This document shows positions 17,924 through 25,947 of a stretch of DNA of 64,000 bases, in pieces. Below the pieces are notes generated by a model. That model was not told where the DNA came from. It searched no databases and was given only the letters and a program-made list of their open reading frames with translations. Within the stretch, counting starts at the first letter, position 1. Each line of letters starts with the position of its first letter. The DNA lies in contig NZ_JBEUEL010000012.1 in NCBI RefSeq assembly GCF_041725775.1, forward strand, positions 1-64,000. The letters run 5' to 3'. A program made the translations under genes and the position numbers. The DNA comes from Pueribacillus sp041725775 (GTDB lineage: Bacteria; Bacillota; Bacilli; Bacillales; UBA6769).

Positions 17924-20032
17924 ATGAACCAAGATAAACAAGTATTTTCGTTAGATTGGGCCAACAGAAAACTAACGGTTGAAGTTGGCCAAATGGCGAA
18001 GCAAGCAAATGGTGCAGTGTTTGTTCGTTATGGAGACACTGCTGTATTATCAACGGCAACTGCATCGCGAGAACCAAAAGATTTGCCTTTTTTTCCACTA
18101 ACGGTTAATTATGAAGAAAGGCTATACGCAGTCGGTAAAATTCCAGGAGGATTTATTAAACGTGAAGGAAGACCGAGTGAAAAAGCAGTTTTAGCCAGTC
18201 GGTTAATTGACAGACCGATTCGACCATTATTTGCTGATGGGTTTAGAAATGATGTCCAAATCATAAGTACAGTGATGAGTGTAGATCAAAATTGTTCTTC
18301 AGAAATCGCTGCAATGCTCGGCTCATCACTCGCATTGTCAATATCAGATATTCCGTTTGAAGGACCAATTGCAGGTGTCATTGTCGGACGTGTCGACGGT
18401 GAATTTGTTATCAACCCTAACGTTGAGCAAGCTGAACAAAGCGATATTGAATTAGTCGTTGCTGGAACAAAAGACGCTGTAAATATGGTCGAAGCTAGCG
18501 CCAATCAAGTGAGCGAAGAAGAGATGCTTGAAGCGATTATGTTTGGTCATGAAGAAATTAAACGGTTAGTCGCTTTTCAAGAAGAGATTGTAGCAAAAGT
18601 AGGCAAAGAAAAAATGGACGTTGTACTTCGTGAAAATGATCCCGAGCTTGAACAAGCGGTTATTGAATATATCGGGGGCGAGTTGAAAAAAGCTGTTCAA
18701 GTTACTGAGAAGCTAAATCGAAATCGTGCGATTGAAGAAGTAACAGAAAAAGCAGTTGCACATTTTGCTGAAATTGATGAAGAACGCGTTGAAGAAGTCG
18801 AAGAAATTTTACAAACTTTAATGAAAAAAGAAGTTCGTGAGCTCATTTTAAAAGAAAAGATGCGTCCCGATGGACGTAAAATTGATGAGATTCGTCCCTT
18901 ATCGTCACAAGTTTCCATTTTACCGCGCACGCACGGTTCAGGTATGTTTACGAGAGGCCAAACACAAGTGCTAAGTACGTGTACATTAGGTGCTCTCGGA
19001 GATGTCCAAATTCTTGACGGACTAGAAACAGAAGAAGAAAAACGTTTCATGCACCACTATAACTTCCCGTCTTTTAGCGTTGGTGAAACAGGACCTATTC
19101 GTGCTCCTGGGCGACGAGAAATTGGACATGGTGCACTAGGGGAACGAGCGTTAGAAAAAGTCATCCCTTCAGAAGAAACGTTTCCGTATACGATCCGACT
19201 CGTTTCCGAAGTGCTTGAGTCAAATGGTTCTTCCTCACAAGCGAGCATATGTGCGAGTTCTTTAGCCATGATGGATGCAGGTGTTCCAATTGAAGCGCCA
19301 GTGGCTGGTATTGCAATGGGACTAGTGAAAGAAAACGAAGATGTCGTCATTTTGTCTGATATTCAAGGAATGGAAGATGCTTTAGGTGATATGGACTTCA
19401 AAGCAGCGGGTACGGAAAAAGGAATTACCGCATTACAAATGGATATTAAAATTGCAGGCTTAGACCGAGATATTTTAAAAGAAGCACTATATCAGGCAAA
19501 ACAAGGGCGCTTGCACATTTTAGAACATATGAACCGTGTAATTTCTGAGCCGAAAAAAGAGCTCTCACCATACGCACCGAAAATTTTAACGATGACGATT
19601 AATCCGGATAAAATTCGTGAAGTCATTGGACCGAGTGGAAAAATGATTAATAAAATTATTGAGGATACAGGTGTTAAAATCGATATTGAGCAAGACGGAA
19701 CGATTTTCATTGCTTCAGAAGAACCAAAAATGAATGAGAAAGCGAAGAAAATTATCGAGGACTTAGTCCGTGAAGTTGAAGTTGGAACGACATATTTAGG
19801 CACTGTGAAGCGAATTGAAAAGTTTGGTGCTTTCGTAGAGCTGTTTAGTGGAAAAGAAGGGCTCGTACATATTTCTGAACTTGCAGAGGAACGAGTGAAA
19901 AAAGTTGAAGATGTCATAAAAACAGGCGAGAAAATTCTCGTAAAAGTAAAAGAAATTGATAAACAAGGTCGTATTAACCTTTCGCGTAAAGCTGTATTGA
20001 AAGAACAAAAAGAAAAAACAAAAGTCGATTAA
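17924..20032 (+). CDS. pnp: Polyribonucleotide nucleotidyltransferase (PNPase)
   Basis: Phosphorolytic 3'-5' exoribonuclease of mRNA decay; also acts in DNA repair and competence in Bacillus. Domain order in 702 residues: RNase PH-like domain 1, an all-helical linker, RNase PH-like domain 2 carrying the catalytic core (SDIQGMEDALGDMDFKAAGT), KH domain (about 555-615, IGPSGKMINKII) and S1 domain (about 620-690, GTVKRIEKFGAFVELF). GAGAGGGG precedes the ATG at a somewhat long distance. With RNase Y and RNase J2 in the same window, this locus holds three major RNA-decay enzymes. Confidence 0.97.
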   Translation: MNQDKQVFSLDWANRKLTVEVGQMAKQANGAVFVRYGDTAVLSTATASREPKDLPFFPLTVNYEERLYAVGKIPGGFIKREGRPSEKAVLASRLIDRPIRPLFADGFRNDVQIISTVMSVDQNCSSEIAAMLGSSLALSISDIPFEGPIAGVIVGRVDGEFVINPNVEQAEQSDIELVVAGTKDAVNMVEASANQVSEEEMLEAIMFGHEEIKRLVAFQEEIVAKVGKEKMDVVLRENDPELEQAVIEYIGGELKKAVQVTEKLNRNRAIEEVTEKAVAHFAEIDEERVEEVEEILQTLMKKEVRELILKEKMRPDGRKIDEIRPLSSQVSILPRTHGSGMFTRGQTQVLSTCTLGALGDVQILDGLETEEEKRFMHHYNFPSFSVGETGPIRAPGRREIGHGALGERALEKVIPSEETFPYTIRLVSEVLESNGSSSQASICASSLAMMDAGVPIEAPVAGIAMGLVKENEDVVILSDIQGMEDALGDMDFKAAGTEKGITALQMDIKIAGLDRDILKEALYQAKQGRLHILEHMNRVISEPKKELSPYAPKILTMTINPDKIREVIGPSGKMINKIIEDTGVKIDIEQDGTIFIASEEPKMNEKAKKIIEDLVREVEVGTTYLGTVKRIEKFGAFVELFSGKEGLVHISELAEERVKKVEDVIKTGEKILVKVKEIDKQGRINLSRKAVLKEQKEKTKVD

Positions 20033-20034
20033 CG

Positions 20035-20069
20035 AAAAAGGAGTCGAATGTGATGAAGACTCCTTTTTT
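20035..20069 (+). terminator. Terminator after pnp
   Basis: AAAAAGGAGTC (20035-20045) pairs perfectly with GACTCCTTTTT (20058-20068) across a 12-base loop. Confidence 0.93.
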
Positions 20070-20114
20070 AATGCTAAATTTTTAGTCTGTCTAGAGCAAT
20101 CGTTTATTCTAAAT

Positions 20115-20152
20115 AATCCACTTCATGCATATTGTTTATTGAGAGGTGGATT
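20115..20152 (+). promoter_or_regulatory. Hairpin masking the ylxY ribosome binding site
   Basis: AATCCACTTC (20115-20124) can pair with GAGGTGGATT (20143-20152) over all ten positions with one G-U pair and an 18-base loop. The right arm includes the GAGGTGG Shine-Dalgarno of ylxY, so the fold would hide it. Confidence 0.5.
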
Positions 20153-20156
20153 TTCT

Positions 20157-21113
20157 ATGAAACGTCAAATCGGACAAGTGATCATTTTTGCGTTTTTATT
20201 TATGTTATCGTACCAATTTTTAGATAACTCTTATTCAACGACATATTTAGATGCATTAAAAAGCGAACAAACTCTTACTGTTTCAACACGTGAACCGTTA
20301 TATGAGGAGATTAAACAGAAAGCTCATCAATATGAAGATGAAGCAGTAGATGCTGTCATAGATCCTGTTTGGAAAGCAATCCCTGGTTACAACGGGATAG
20401 AAGTTGACATCGAAAAATCGTATGAAAATATGAAGAAAGATAAAACATTCAATGAAAGTAAACTCGTTTTAAAAGAAAAAAAACCAAACGTGACGTTACA
20501 ACAGTTAGAGCCAGCTCCTATTTATAAAGGGAATCCTAAAAAGCCGATGGTCGCTTTTCAAGTAAATGTCGCTTGGGGAAATGATTATTTGCTTGAACTA
20601 TTAAAGATATTTAAAAAACATAACATTAACGTAACGTTTAATCTTGATGGTTCTTGGACGAAAAAAAATCCTAGACTTGCTAAAATGATTGTGCAAGAAG
20701 GTCACGAAATTGGTAATCATGCTTATACGCATCCGGACTTTCAGAGGATCTCGAATCAAAAAATACGCGAAGAATTGAAAATGACGAATGATGTTATTGA
20801 GGCAACCGTAAAACGGACGCCAAAATGGTTTGCACCACCGAGCGGAAGCTATAATAACAATGCTGTTCAGATCGCACGTGAATTAAATATGGGAACAATT
20901 CTATGGACGATTGATACCGTTGATTGGAAATCCCCGCATCCGTATGAAATGGCGAATCGTATCATTGCCGAAAGCCATGCAGGTGCTATGATATTAATGC
21001 ATCCGACAAAATCAACGACAGACGCACTGGACATGATGATTGAAGGGATTCAAAAAAAAGGCTTCAAAATTAGTACTGTTTCGGACTTAGTAAGTGAAAA
21101 AAGACTTCATTAA
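20157..21113 (+). CDS. ylxY: Polysaccharide deacetylase homologue YlxY
   Basis: NodB-fold carbohydrate esterase 4 homologue, probably anchored or exported: a hydrophobic segment at about residues 5-20 is followed by an extracytoplasmic domain of about 300 residues. The zinc-binding HxxxH motif is present (GNHAYTHPDF, near 185-193), as is the late LMHPT motif. The usual first motif TFDDG, which supplies the catalytic base and one metal ligand, reads NVAWGND (near 137), so classic deacetylase activity is doubtful. The ATG at 20157 follows GAGAGGTGG by 7 bases. It follows pnp as in B. subtilis; function there is not established to my knowledge. Confidence 0.9.
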   Translation: MKRQIGQVIIFAFLFMLSYQFLDNSYSTTYLDALKSEQTLTVSTREPLYEEIKQKAHQYEDEAVDAVIDPVWKAIPGYNGIEVDIEKSYENMKKDKTFNESKLVLKEKKPNVTLQQLEPAPIYKGNPKKPMVAFQVNVAWGNDYLLELLKIFKKHNINVTFNLDGSWTKKNPRLAKMIVQEGHEIGNHAYTHPDFQRISNQKIREELKMTNDVIEATVKRTPKWFAPPSGSYNNNAVQIARELNMGTILWTIDTVDWKSPHPYEMANRIIAESHAGAMILMHPTKSTTDALDMMIEGIQKKGFKISTVSDLVSEKRLH

Positions 21114-21193
21114 ATTCATTGTTTATTCTAAATTTACATGATATAGTGTGATCGGTTAACGATGCAGATTGCAACTTTTTAGGGGGAAACAGC

Positions 21194-22426
21194 TTGATCA
21201 CAAAACATAAATGCTCAAATGGAGTAAGGGTTATTTTGGAGCAAATTCCATCTGTTCGCTCCGTCGCAATTGGAGTTTGGATTGGAGCAGGCTCACGATA
21301 TGAAACAGATGAAACAAATGGAATCTCGCACTTTTTAGAACATATGTTTTTTAAAGGCACTAAAACAAAAAACGCACGGGAAATCGCTGAAGCATTCGAT
21401 GCGATTGGCGGACAAGTTAATGCATTTACTTCTAAAGAATATACGTGTTATTATGCGAAAGTTTTAGATGAAAAAGCGGAATATGCATTAGATCTTCTTA
21501 CAGATATGTTTTTCAATTCTGTCTTCGATGAAGATGAACTAATAAAAGAAAGAAACGTTGTTCTTGAAGAGATTAATATGTATGAAGACTCACCGGATGA
21601 AATGGTGCATGAATTACTTAGCGAAGCAAGTTTCGGTGAACATCCGCTTGCAAAGCCAATCTTAGGAACGGAAGACACGTTGCTACAATTTGATCGAACA
21701 ACACTTGAAACTTATCGCCAAAAATTTTATTCACCTGAAAATGTCGTCATCTCTGTAGCAGGCAACATTTCTGACCATTTTATTCGTGAAGTGGAAAGCA
21801 AATTTGGCTCGTATGAAACAGTGTATGAGAAACCGAATCTTCAGCGTCCGACTTTTTATGCGAATAAACTAAATCGTAAAAAAGACACGGAACAATCTCA
21901 TCTCTGTATCGGCTTTGCTGGGCTACCTTACGGGGATGAACGTATTTATCACCTTGCAATTTTAAATAATCTGTTAGGTGGTAGTATGAGTAGTCGTTTG
22001 TTTCAGGAAGTTCGCGAAGAAAGAGGGCTAGCCTATTCTGTATTTTCATACCATGCTTCATTTATTGATACGGGGTTATTAACGATATATGCTGGAACAG
22101 CTCCAGAACAAACAGAAAACGTATATGAGACAATCATTAACACGATATTCTTATTAAAAGAAAAAGGAATTACAGCACGTGAGTTAGAAAATAGCAAAGC
22201 TCAATTAAAAGGAAATTTAATGCTAAGCTTGGAGAGCACGAATAGTAGAATGAGTCGGAACGGAAAAAATGAACTGCTCCTCAACACTCAAAAGTCGTTA
22301 GACGATATGATAGCAAGTATTGAATCGGTAACGCTTGCTAGTGTTAATGAACTGGCAAAAGAGATTTTTAATGACAACTTTTCCGCATCGAGCATTAGCC
22401 CAAGTGGAAGATTACTTACAATATAA
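21194..22426 (+). CDS. mlpA: M16-family zinc peptidase MlpA (YmxG)
   Basis: Processing-peptidase-like zinc protease, 410 residues. The inverted zinc motif HFLEH is at residues 46-50, with the downstream glutamate in NVVLEEINMYEDSP, and the C-terminal half is the usual inactive M16 repeat (GGSMSSRLFQEVREERGLAYSV). TTG start after AGGGGGAAA; the resulting MITKHKCSNGVRV fits the family. In B. subtilis the orthologue lies at the same place, and reports link it to control of protease genes; this is family knowledge, not visible here. A terminator follows at once. Confidence 0.93.
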   Translation: MITKHKCSNGVRVILEQIPSVRSVAIGVWIGAGSRYETDETNGISHFLEHMFFKGTKTKNAREIAEAFDAIGGQVNAFTSKEYTCYYAKVLDEKAEYALDLLTDMFFNSVFDEDELIKERNVVLEEINMYEDSPDEMVHELLSEASFGEHPLAKPILGTEDTLLQFDRTTLETYRQKFYSPENVVISVAGNISDHFIREVESKFGSYETVYEKPNLQRPTFYANKLNRKKDTEQSHLCIGFAGLPYGDERIYHLAILNNLLGGSMSSRLFQEVREERGLAYSVFSYHASFIDTGLLTIYAGTAPEQTENVYETIINTIFLLKEKGITARELENSKAQLKGNLMLSLESTNSRMSRNGKNELLLNTQKSLDDMIASIESVTLASVNELAKEIFNDNFSASSISPSGRLLTI

Positions 22427-22433
22427 AGACTAG

Positions 22434-22467
22434 AATCCTGGCATGCGTGAAAAGCTAGGATTTTTTT
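22434..22467 (+). terminator. Terminator after mlpA
   Basis: AATCCTGGC (22434-22442) pairs with GCTAGGATT (22454-22462, one G-U pair), followed by seven T residues. Confidence 0.8.
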
Positions 22468-22853
22468 ATTGGAACATTCATAAATAAGATTTATAAGCTT
22501 ATGTTTGTATAAATAGAGACGATGTTCAAAAAGGCATAGAAAATCCACTGTGCGCATCTCGTTACGGTTTTAAAAAACTTACTCAAGTAACGGAACTATG
22601 TAATGAACTTCTTCTTAAAGTTGTGCACGTCGTGGGCCCGCCCAACGCAGAAGGCATCACATCTTTTGCAAGTCCGCTAATTCGATCGATACGCAAACGA
22701 TTGACGCAGTAATAAAATAGCTACTTGAATGTCAATCATTATATTTTTGCGACGTAATCGCAGTTGCAATATGTTGTGCATTAAGACGACCTTGTGTTTG
22801 ATTCCGTCCCTTTTTGAACACGTACATATAGTGATGATGAGAGGAGAATCGAA
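22468..22853. repeat. Gene-free gap with MITE-like repeat element C
   Basis: A 298-base block (22523-22820) is bounded by perfect 12-base inverted repeats, TGTTCAAAAAGG (22523-22534) and CCTTTTTGAACA (22809-22820). Inside are GC-richer stretches, TGCGACGTA (22748-22756, shared with elements A and D) and no coding capacity of note. Its right arm word CTTTTTGAACA also occurs at 10761. This is what a small non-autonomous element such as a MITE looks like. The ymxH ribosome binding site begins about 20 bases beyond its right end. Confidence 0.65.
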
Positions 22854-23090
22854 ATGAAATTAAGTGAATTAAGCGGGAAAGAAATTGTACATGTCGTAAG
22901 CGGAAAGCGACTTGGTGTTTTAGGACAAACAGATTTAGTATTTGACGAACATACCGGTGAAATAAAAGCACTTATCATTCCCGAAGGCTCTCCATTTTCG
23001 ATTCGAAAGCAAAGGAAAGAAACAACACTTTACTGGTCACAAATTAAAACGATCGGAAAAGATATTATTCTAGTCGACAACCAATCATGA
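22854..23090 (+). CDS. ymxH: YlmC/YmxH family protein (PRC-barrel type)
   Basis: A 78-residue sporulation-associated protein of the YlmC/YmxH family with a single PRC-barrel-like domain: LSELSGKEIVHVVSGKRLG at the start and the hydrophobic GEIKALIIPEG stretch in the middle. Start ATG follows GAGAGGAG. It lies just before dpaA as in B. subtilis, but its biochemical role is unknown. Promoter sequences may lie in the adjacent repeat element. Confidence 0.88.
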   Translation: MKLSELSGKEIVHVVSGKRLGVLGQTDLVFDEHTGEIKALIIPEGSPFSIRKQRKETTLYWSQIKTIGKDIILVDNQS

Positions 23091-23107
23091 TTAGACAGTT
23101 GTCCATT

Positions 23108-23134
23108 ACAATAATAAGCAATTAACATAAAATA
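23108..23134 (+). promoter_or_regulatory. Candidate sigma-K promoter for dpaAB
   Basis: CATAAAATA (23126-23134) matches the sigma-K -10 consensus CATANNNTA at every fixed position, and AC (23108-23109) lies 16 bases upstream as the -35 element. Dipicolinate synthase is known to be a mother-cell sigma-K gene in B. subtilis, which supports the call. Confidence 0.65.
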
Positions 23135-23160
23135 AAATATAACGTTAAACAGCTTATTTT

Positions 23161-23197
23161 ACGAGAGAACATCTAATTGTTCTCTCGTCTTATTTAC
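23161..23197 (+). terminator. Perfect hairpin between the sigma-K-like site and dpaA
   Basis: ACGAGAGAACA (23161-23171) pairs perfectly with TGTTCTCTCGT (23178-23188) over a 6-base loop, followed by CTTATTT. It probably terminates ymxH, yet it would also lie in the 5' leader of a transcript from the sigma-K-like promoter. Confidence 0.7.
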
Positions 23198-23232
23198 CGG
23201 AATAAAGAGATAGAAAGAAAGGAAGTGTCACG

Positions 23233-24117
23233 ATGTTAACCGATCTTCATATAACTATTGTAGGCGGTGACGCTAGGCAAATCGAGGTTATTCGCAAATT
23301 AACAGAGATGGATGCAACAGTTACACTTGTCGGATTTGAACATTTAGATCAAGGATTTACGGGGGCAGTCAAAAGAAAAATAACAGAAATTAACTTCGCA
23401 AAAACGGATGCAATCGTACTCCCAGTTAGTGGAACGAGTGACACAGGTGAAGTCGAAACAACATTTTCAAAAGAACCGATTACATTGAGAGAAGAGATGT
23501 TGATGAATACGCCGGAACATTGTGTTATTTATTCAGGCATTAGTAATACGTATTTAGATACGTGTGTAAAAAAAGCAAATCGCAAACTTGTAAACTTGTT
23601 TGAAAGAGATGATGTAGCGATTTACAATTCAATACCAACTGTTGAAGGAACGATCATGATGGTCATTCAAAATACAGATACTACGATCCATAGTTCTAAC
23701 ACTATTGTATTAGGATTTGGACGCACCGGCATGTCAGTTTCACGGGCTTTTGCCGCTCTGGGAGCAAAAGTAAGAGTCGGAACAGTTAGCTCAGAAGATA
23801 TGGCTAGGATTACTGAAATGGGACTAACTCCTTTCCATTTAAAAGAGCTAAATAATGTTGTCTCAGATGCGGATGTCATTATTAATACAATTCCTGCACC
23901 CATTCTAAAAGCAAATGTAATTTCTAAAATGCCTCTTAACACATTTATTATCGATATCGCTTCGAAGCCAGGCGGTACTGATTTTCGTTTTGCTAAAAAA
24001 AGAGGGATTAACGCGTTGCTAGCACCGGGCCTGCCTGGTATTGTTGCACCGAAAACGGCTGGAAAAATCATTGCGAATGTCCTTATCCAACAGTTATATG
24101 ACTTAAAAAGCGTTTGA
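23233..24117 (+). CDS. dpaA: Dipicolinate synthase subunit A
   Basis: With DpaB oxidises dihydrodipicolinate to dipicolinic acid, the calcium chelator stored in spore cores; made in the mother cell. The 294-residue protein starts with a Rossmann-like module (ITIVGGDARQIEVIRKL) and has a second NAD(P)-binding motif near 155-170 (VLGFGRTGMSVSRAFAALGA), followed by GLPGIVAPKTAG near the end. Start ATG after GAAAGGAAGTG. It is 14 bases from dpaB and directly upstream of asd, dapG and dapA, which supply the substrate. Confidence 0.96.
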   Translation: MLTDLHITIVGGDARQIEVIRKLTEMDATVTLVGFEHLDQGFTGAVKRKITEINFAKTDAIVLPVSGTSDTGEVETTFSKEPITLREEMLMNTPEHCVIYSGISNTYLDTCVKKANRKLVNLFERDDVAIYNSIPTVEGTIMMVIQNTDTTIHSSNTIVLGFGRTGMSVSRAFAALGAKVRVGTVSSEDMARITEMGLTPFHLKELNNVVSDADVIINTIPAPILKANVISKMPLNTFIIDIASKPGGTDFRFAKKRGINALLAPGLPGIVAPKTAGKIIANVLIQQLYDLKSV

Positions 24118-24131
24118 AAGGAGAGTCATCT

Positions 24132-24716
24132 GTGAGGTTAAAAGGGAAACATATTGGATTTGGTTTAACAGGTTCTCATTGTACGTATGATGAAGTTGTT
24201 CCTCAGTTTCAAAGGCTAATTGATGAAGGTGCAACAGTCACACCTTTTGTTACGTATACAGTGAAAAATACGGTAACGAAATTTGGTGATGGGAGAGATT
24301 GGGTTAAAAAAGTAGAAGAAATTACTGGAAATGAAGCCGTTGATTCCATCGTAAAAGCGGAGCCATTCGGCCCGGTTACTCCGCTTGATTGCATGGTGAT
24401 CGCGCCGTTGACAGGAAATTCGCTTAGTAAGTTCGCAAATGCACTTACCGATTCACCTGTACTTATGGGTGCTAAATCAACATTGCGGAATCAAAACCCT
24501 GTAGTTTTAGGAATTTCAACGAACGATGGTCTCGGTCTTAATGGCGTGAACATTATGAAGCTAATGGCAACAAAAAATATTTATTTTATTCCGTATGGTC
24601 AAGATAACCCGCACGAAAAACCTAACTCATTAGTTGCAGATATGGACCTTTTAGTTGAAACGATCGAATCTGCTTTAGAAGGAAAACAACGACAGCCCGT
24701 TTTAATTGCTAAATAA
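24132..24716 (+). CDS. dpaB: Dipicolinate synthase subunit B
   Basis: Flavoprotein-fold partner of DpaA (194 residues). Recognised by GKHIGFGLTGSHCTYDEV at the start, CMVIAPLTGNSLSKFANALTD in the middle (phosphopantothenoylcysteine decarboxylase-like fold) and NPVVLGISTNDGLGLNG. I use the GTG at 24132, which has AAAGGAGAG six bases upstream, rather than an earlier in-frame TTG inside the dpaA end. No terminator follows, so sporulation transcripts could continue into asd. Confidence 0.95.
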   Translation: MRLKGKHIGFGLTGSHCTYDEVVPQFQRLIDEGATVTPFVTYTVKNTVTKFGDGRDWVKKVEEITGNEAVDSIVKAEPFGPVTPLDCMVIAPLTGNSLSKFANALTDSPVLMGAKSTLRNQNPVVLGISTNDGLGLNGVNIMKLMATKNIYFIPYGQDNPHEKPNSLVADMDLLVETIESALEGKQRQPVLIAK

Positions 24717-24877
24717 TGAAAAGTTAAAATGTCTTCCATAAACATAGTTCATTACAAACAGATGAATATGGAGAATCCATGTAAAGAGGTTTACAGTCAA
24801 CCGATTTCACTTTACAATATAATCAATCACTTCGTTTTATAGTGAGAAAGTTAGTATATTATGGGAGGCATTTTTTA
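24717..24877. other. Gap before asd with possible promoter
   Basis: The 161 bases hold a short inverted repeat (ATGGA-GAA-TCCAT, near 24767) and a consensus TATAAT at 24818-24823 without a convincing -35 at 16-18 bases. A vegetative promoter for asd-dapG-dapA would be expected here, since these genes are needed in growth while dpaAB are not. Confidence 0.35.
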
Positions 24878-25924
24878 ATGAGTCAAAATCGGACGTATAA
24901 TGTAGCAATCGTTGGTGCTACAGGAGCTGTTGGCGAACAACTGCTTAACATGTTAGCAAATAGAAATTTTCCAATTAATGAACTAACATTGCTTTCTTCA
25001 AAACGTAGCGCAGGAAAAAAAATTACCTTTAAGGATAAAGAATATACAGTTCAAGAAGCGAAACCGGAATCTTTTAAACAAATTGATGTAGCTTTTTTTA
25101 GTGCAGGGGGAAGCGTATCAAAAGCATTAGCCCATGAAGCTGTAAAACATGGTGCTGTCGTAATCGACAATACAAGTGCATTTCGTATGGACCCAGACAT
25201 CCCCCTTGTTGTGCCAGAAGTAAACGAACAAGCACTGAAAAATCATAACGGGATTATTGCTAACCCGAACTGTTCAACCATTCAAATGGTTGTTGCTTTA
25301 GAACCACTCCGTAAACAGTACGGATTATCTAAAGTGATTGTCTCTACTTACCAAGCCGTGTCTGGAGCTGGAGTAGAAGCGATTGATGAAATGTATGAAG
25401 AATCGAAAGCAATTCTTCAAGGTGAAGCGATTCATCCGAAGATTTTACCAGTATCAAGTGATGAGAAACATTATCAAATTGCGTTTAATGCGATTCCGCA
25501 AATTGATAAGTTTGAAGATAATGGGTACACATTTGAAGAAATGAAAATGATTAACGAAACGAAAAAAATTCTTAGTTTGCCTGAACTTGAAGTGGCTGCG
25601 ACATGTGTGCGCTTGCCAGTAGAAACAGGACATTCTGAATCTGTTTATGTTGAAATTAAAGAAGGTTCTCCAACGGTAAATGAGATTCAACAGTTACTCG
25701 AAAAAGCAGACGGTATCGTAGTCCAAGATAATCCGAAAGCGCAGCTTTATCCGTTGCCTGTTAATGCAGTCGGAAAAAATGATGTATTCGTTGGGAGAAT
25801 CCGTAAAGATCTTGACCGCGAAAATGGAATTCACATGTGGATCGTTTCAGATAATTTGCTTAAAGGAGCGGCCCTAAACTCTGTCCAAATTGCTGAAAGC
25901 TTAGTAAAACAAGAGTTATTGTAA
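24878..25924 (+). CDS. asd: Aspartate-semialdehyde dehydrogenase
   Basis: Reduces aspartyl phosphate to aspartate semialdehyde with NADPH, feeding lysine, diaminopimelate, threonine and methionine. The 348-residue protein has the GATGAVGEQLL nucleotide motif at the start, the catalytic cysteine in NPNCSTIQ (about residue 133) and the HSESVYVE histidine motif. The ATG at 24878 has GGGAGG nine bases before it. An earlier GTG in frame (24842) lacks a ribosome binding site and would add a non-homologous leader. Gap to dapG is 23 bases. Confidence 0.96.
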   Translation: MSQNRTYNVAIVGATGAVGEQLLNMLANRNFPINELTLLSSKRSAGKKITFKDKEYTVQEAKPESFKQIDVAFFSAGGSVSKALAHEAVKHGAVVIDNTSAFRMDPDIPLVVPEVNEQALKNHNGIIANPNCSTIQMVVALEPLRKQYGLSKVIVSTYQAVSGAGVEAIDEMYEESKAILQGEAIHPKILPVSSDEKHYQIAFNAIPQIDKFEDNGYTFEEMKMINETKKILSLPELEVAATCVRLPVETGHSESVYVEIKEGSPTVNEIQQLLEKADGIVVQDNPKAQLYPLPVNAVGKNDVFVGRIRKDLDRENGIHMWIVSDNLLKGAALNSVQIAESLVKQELL

Positions 25925-25947
25925 AATGATCTAAAGAGGGTGGTCCG

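Noticed and set aside
22732..22978. Minus-strand frames of 65-79 codons overlapping ymxH and element C
   Set aside because: They are antisense to the well-supported ymxH gene or run through the repeat, and have no start signal.
25925..25947. Lysine riboswitch before dapG
   Set aside because: The gap is only 23 bases, far too short for that riboswitch.
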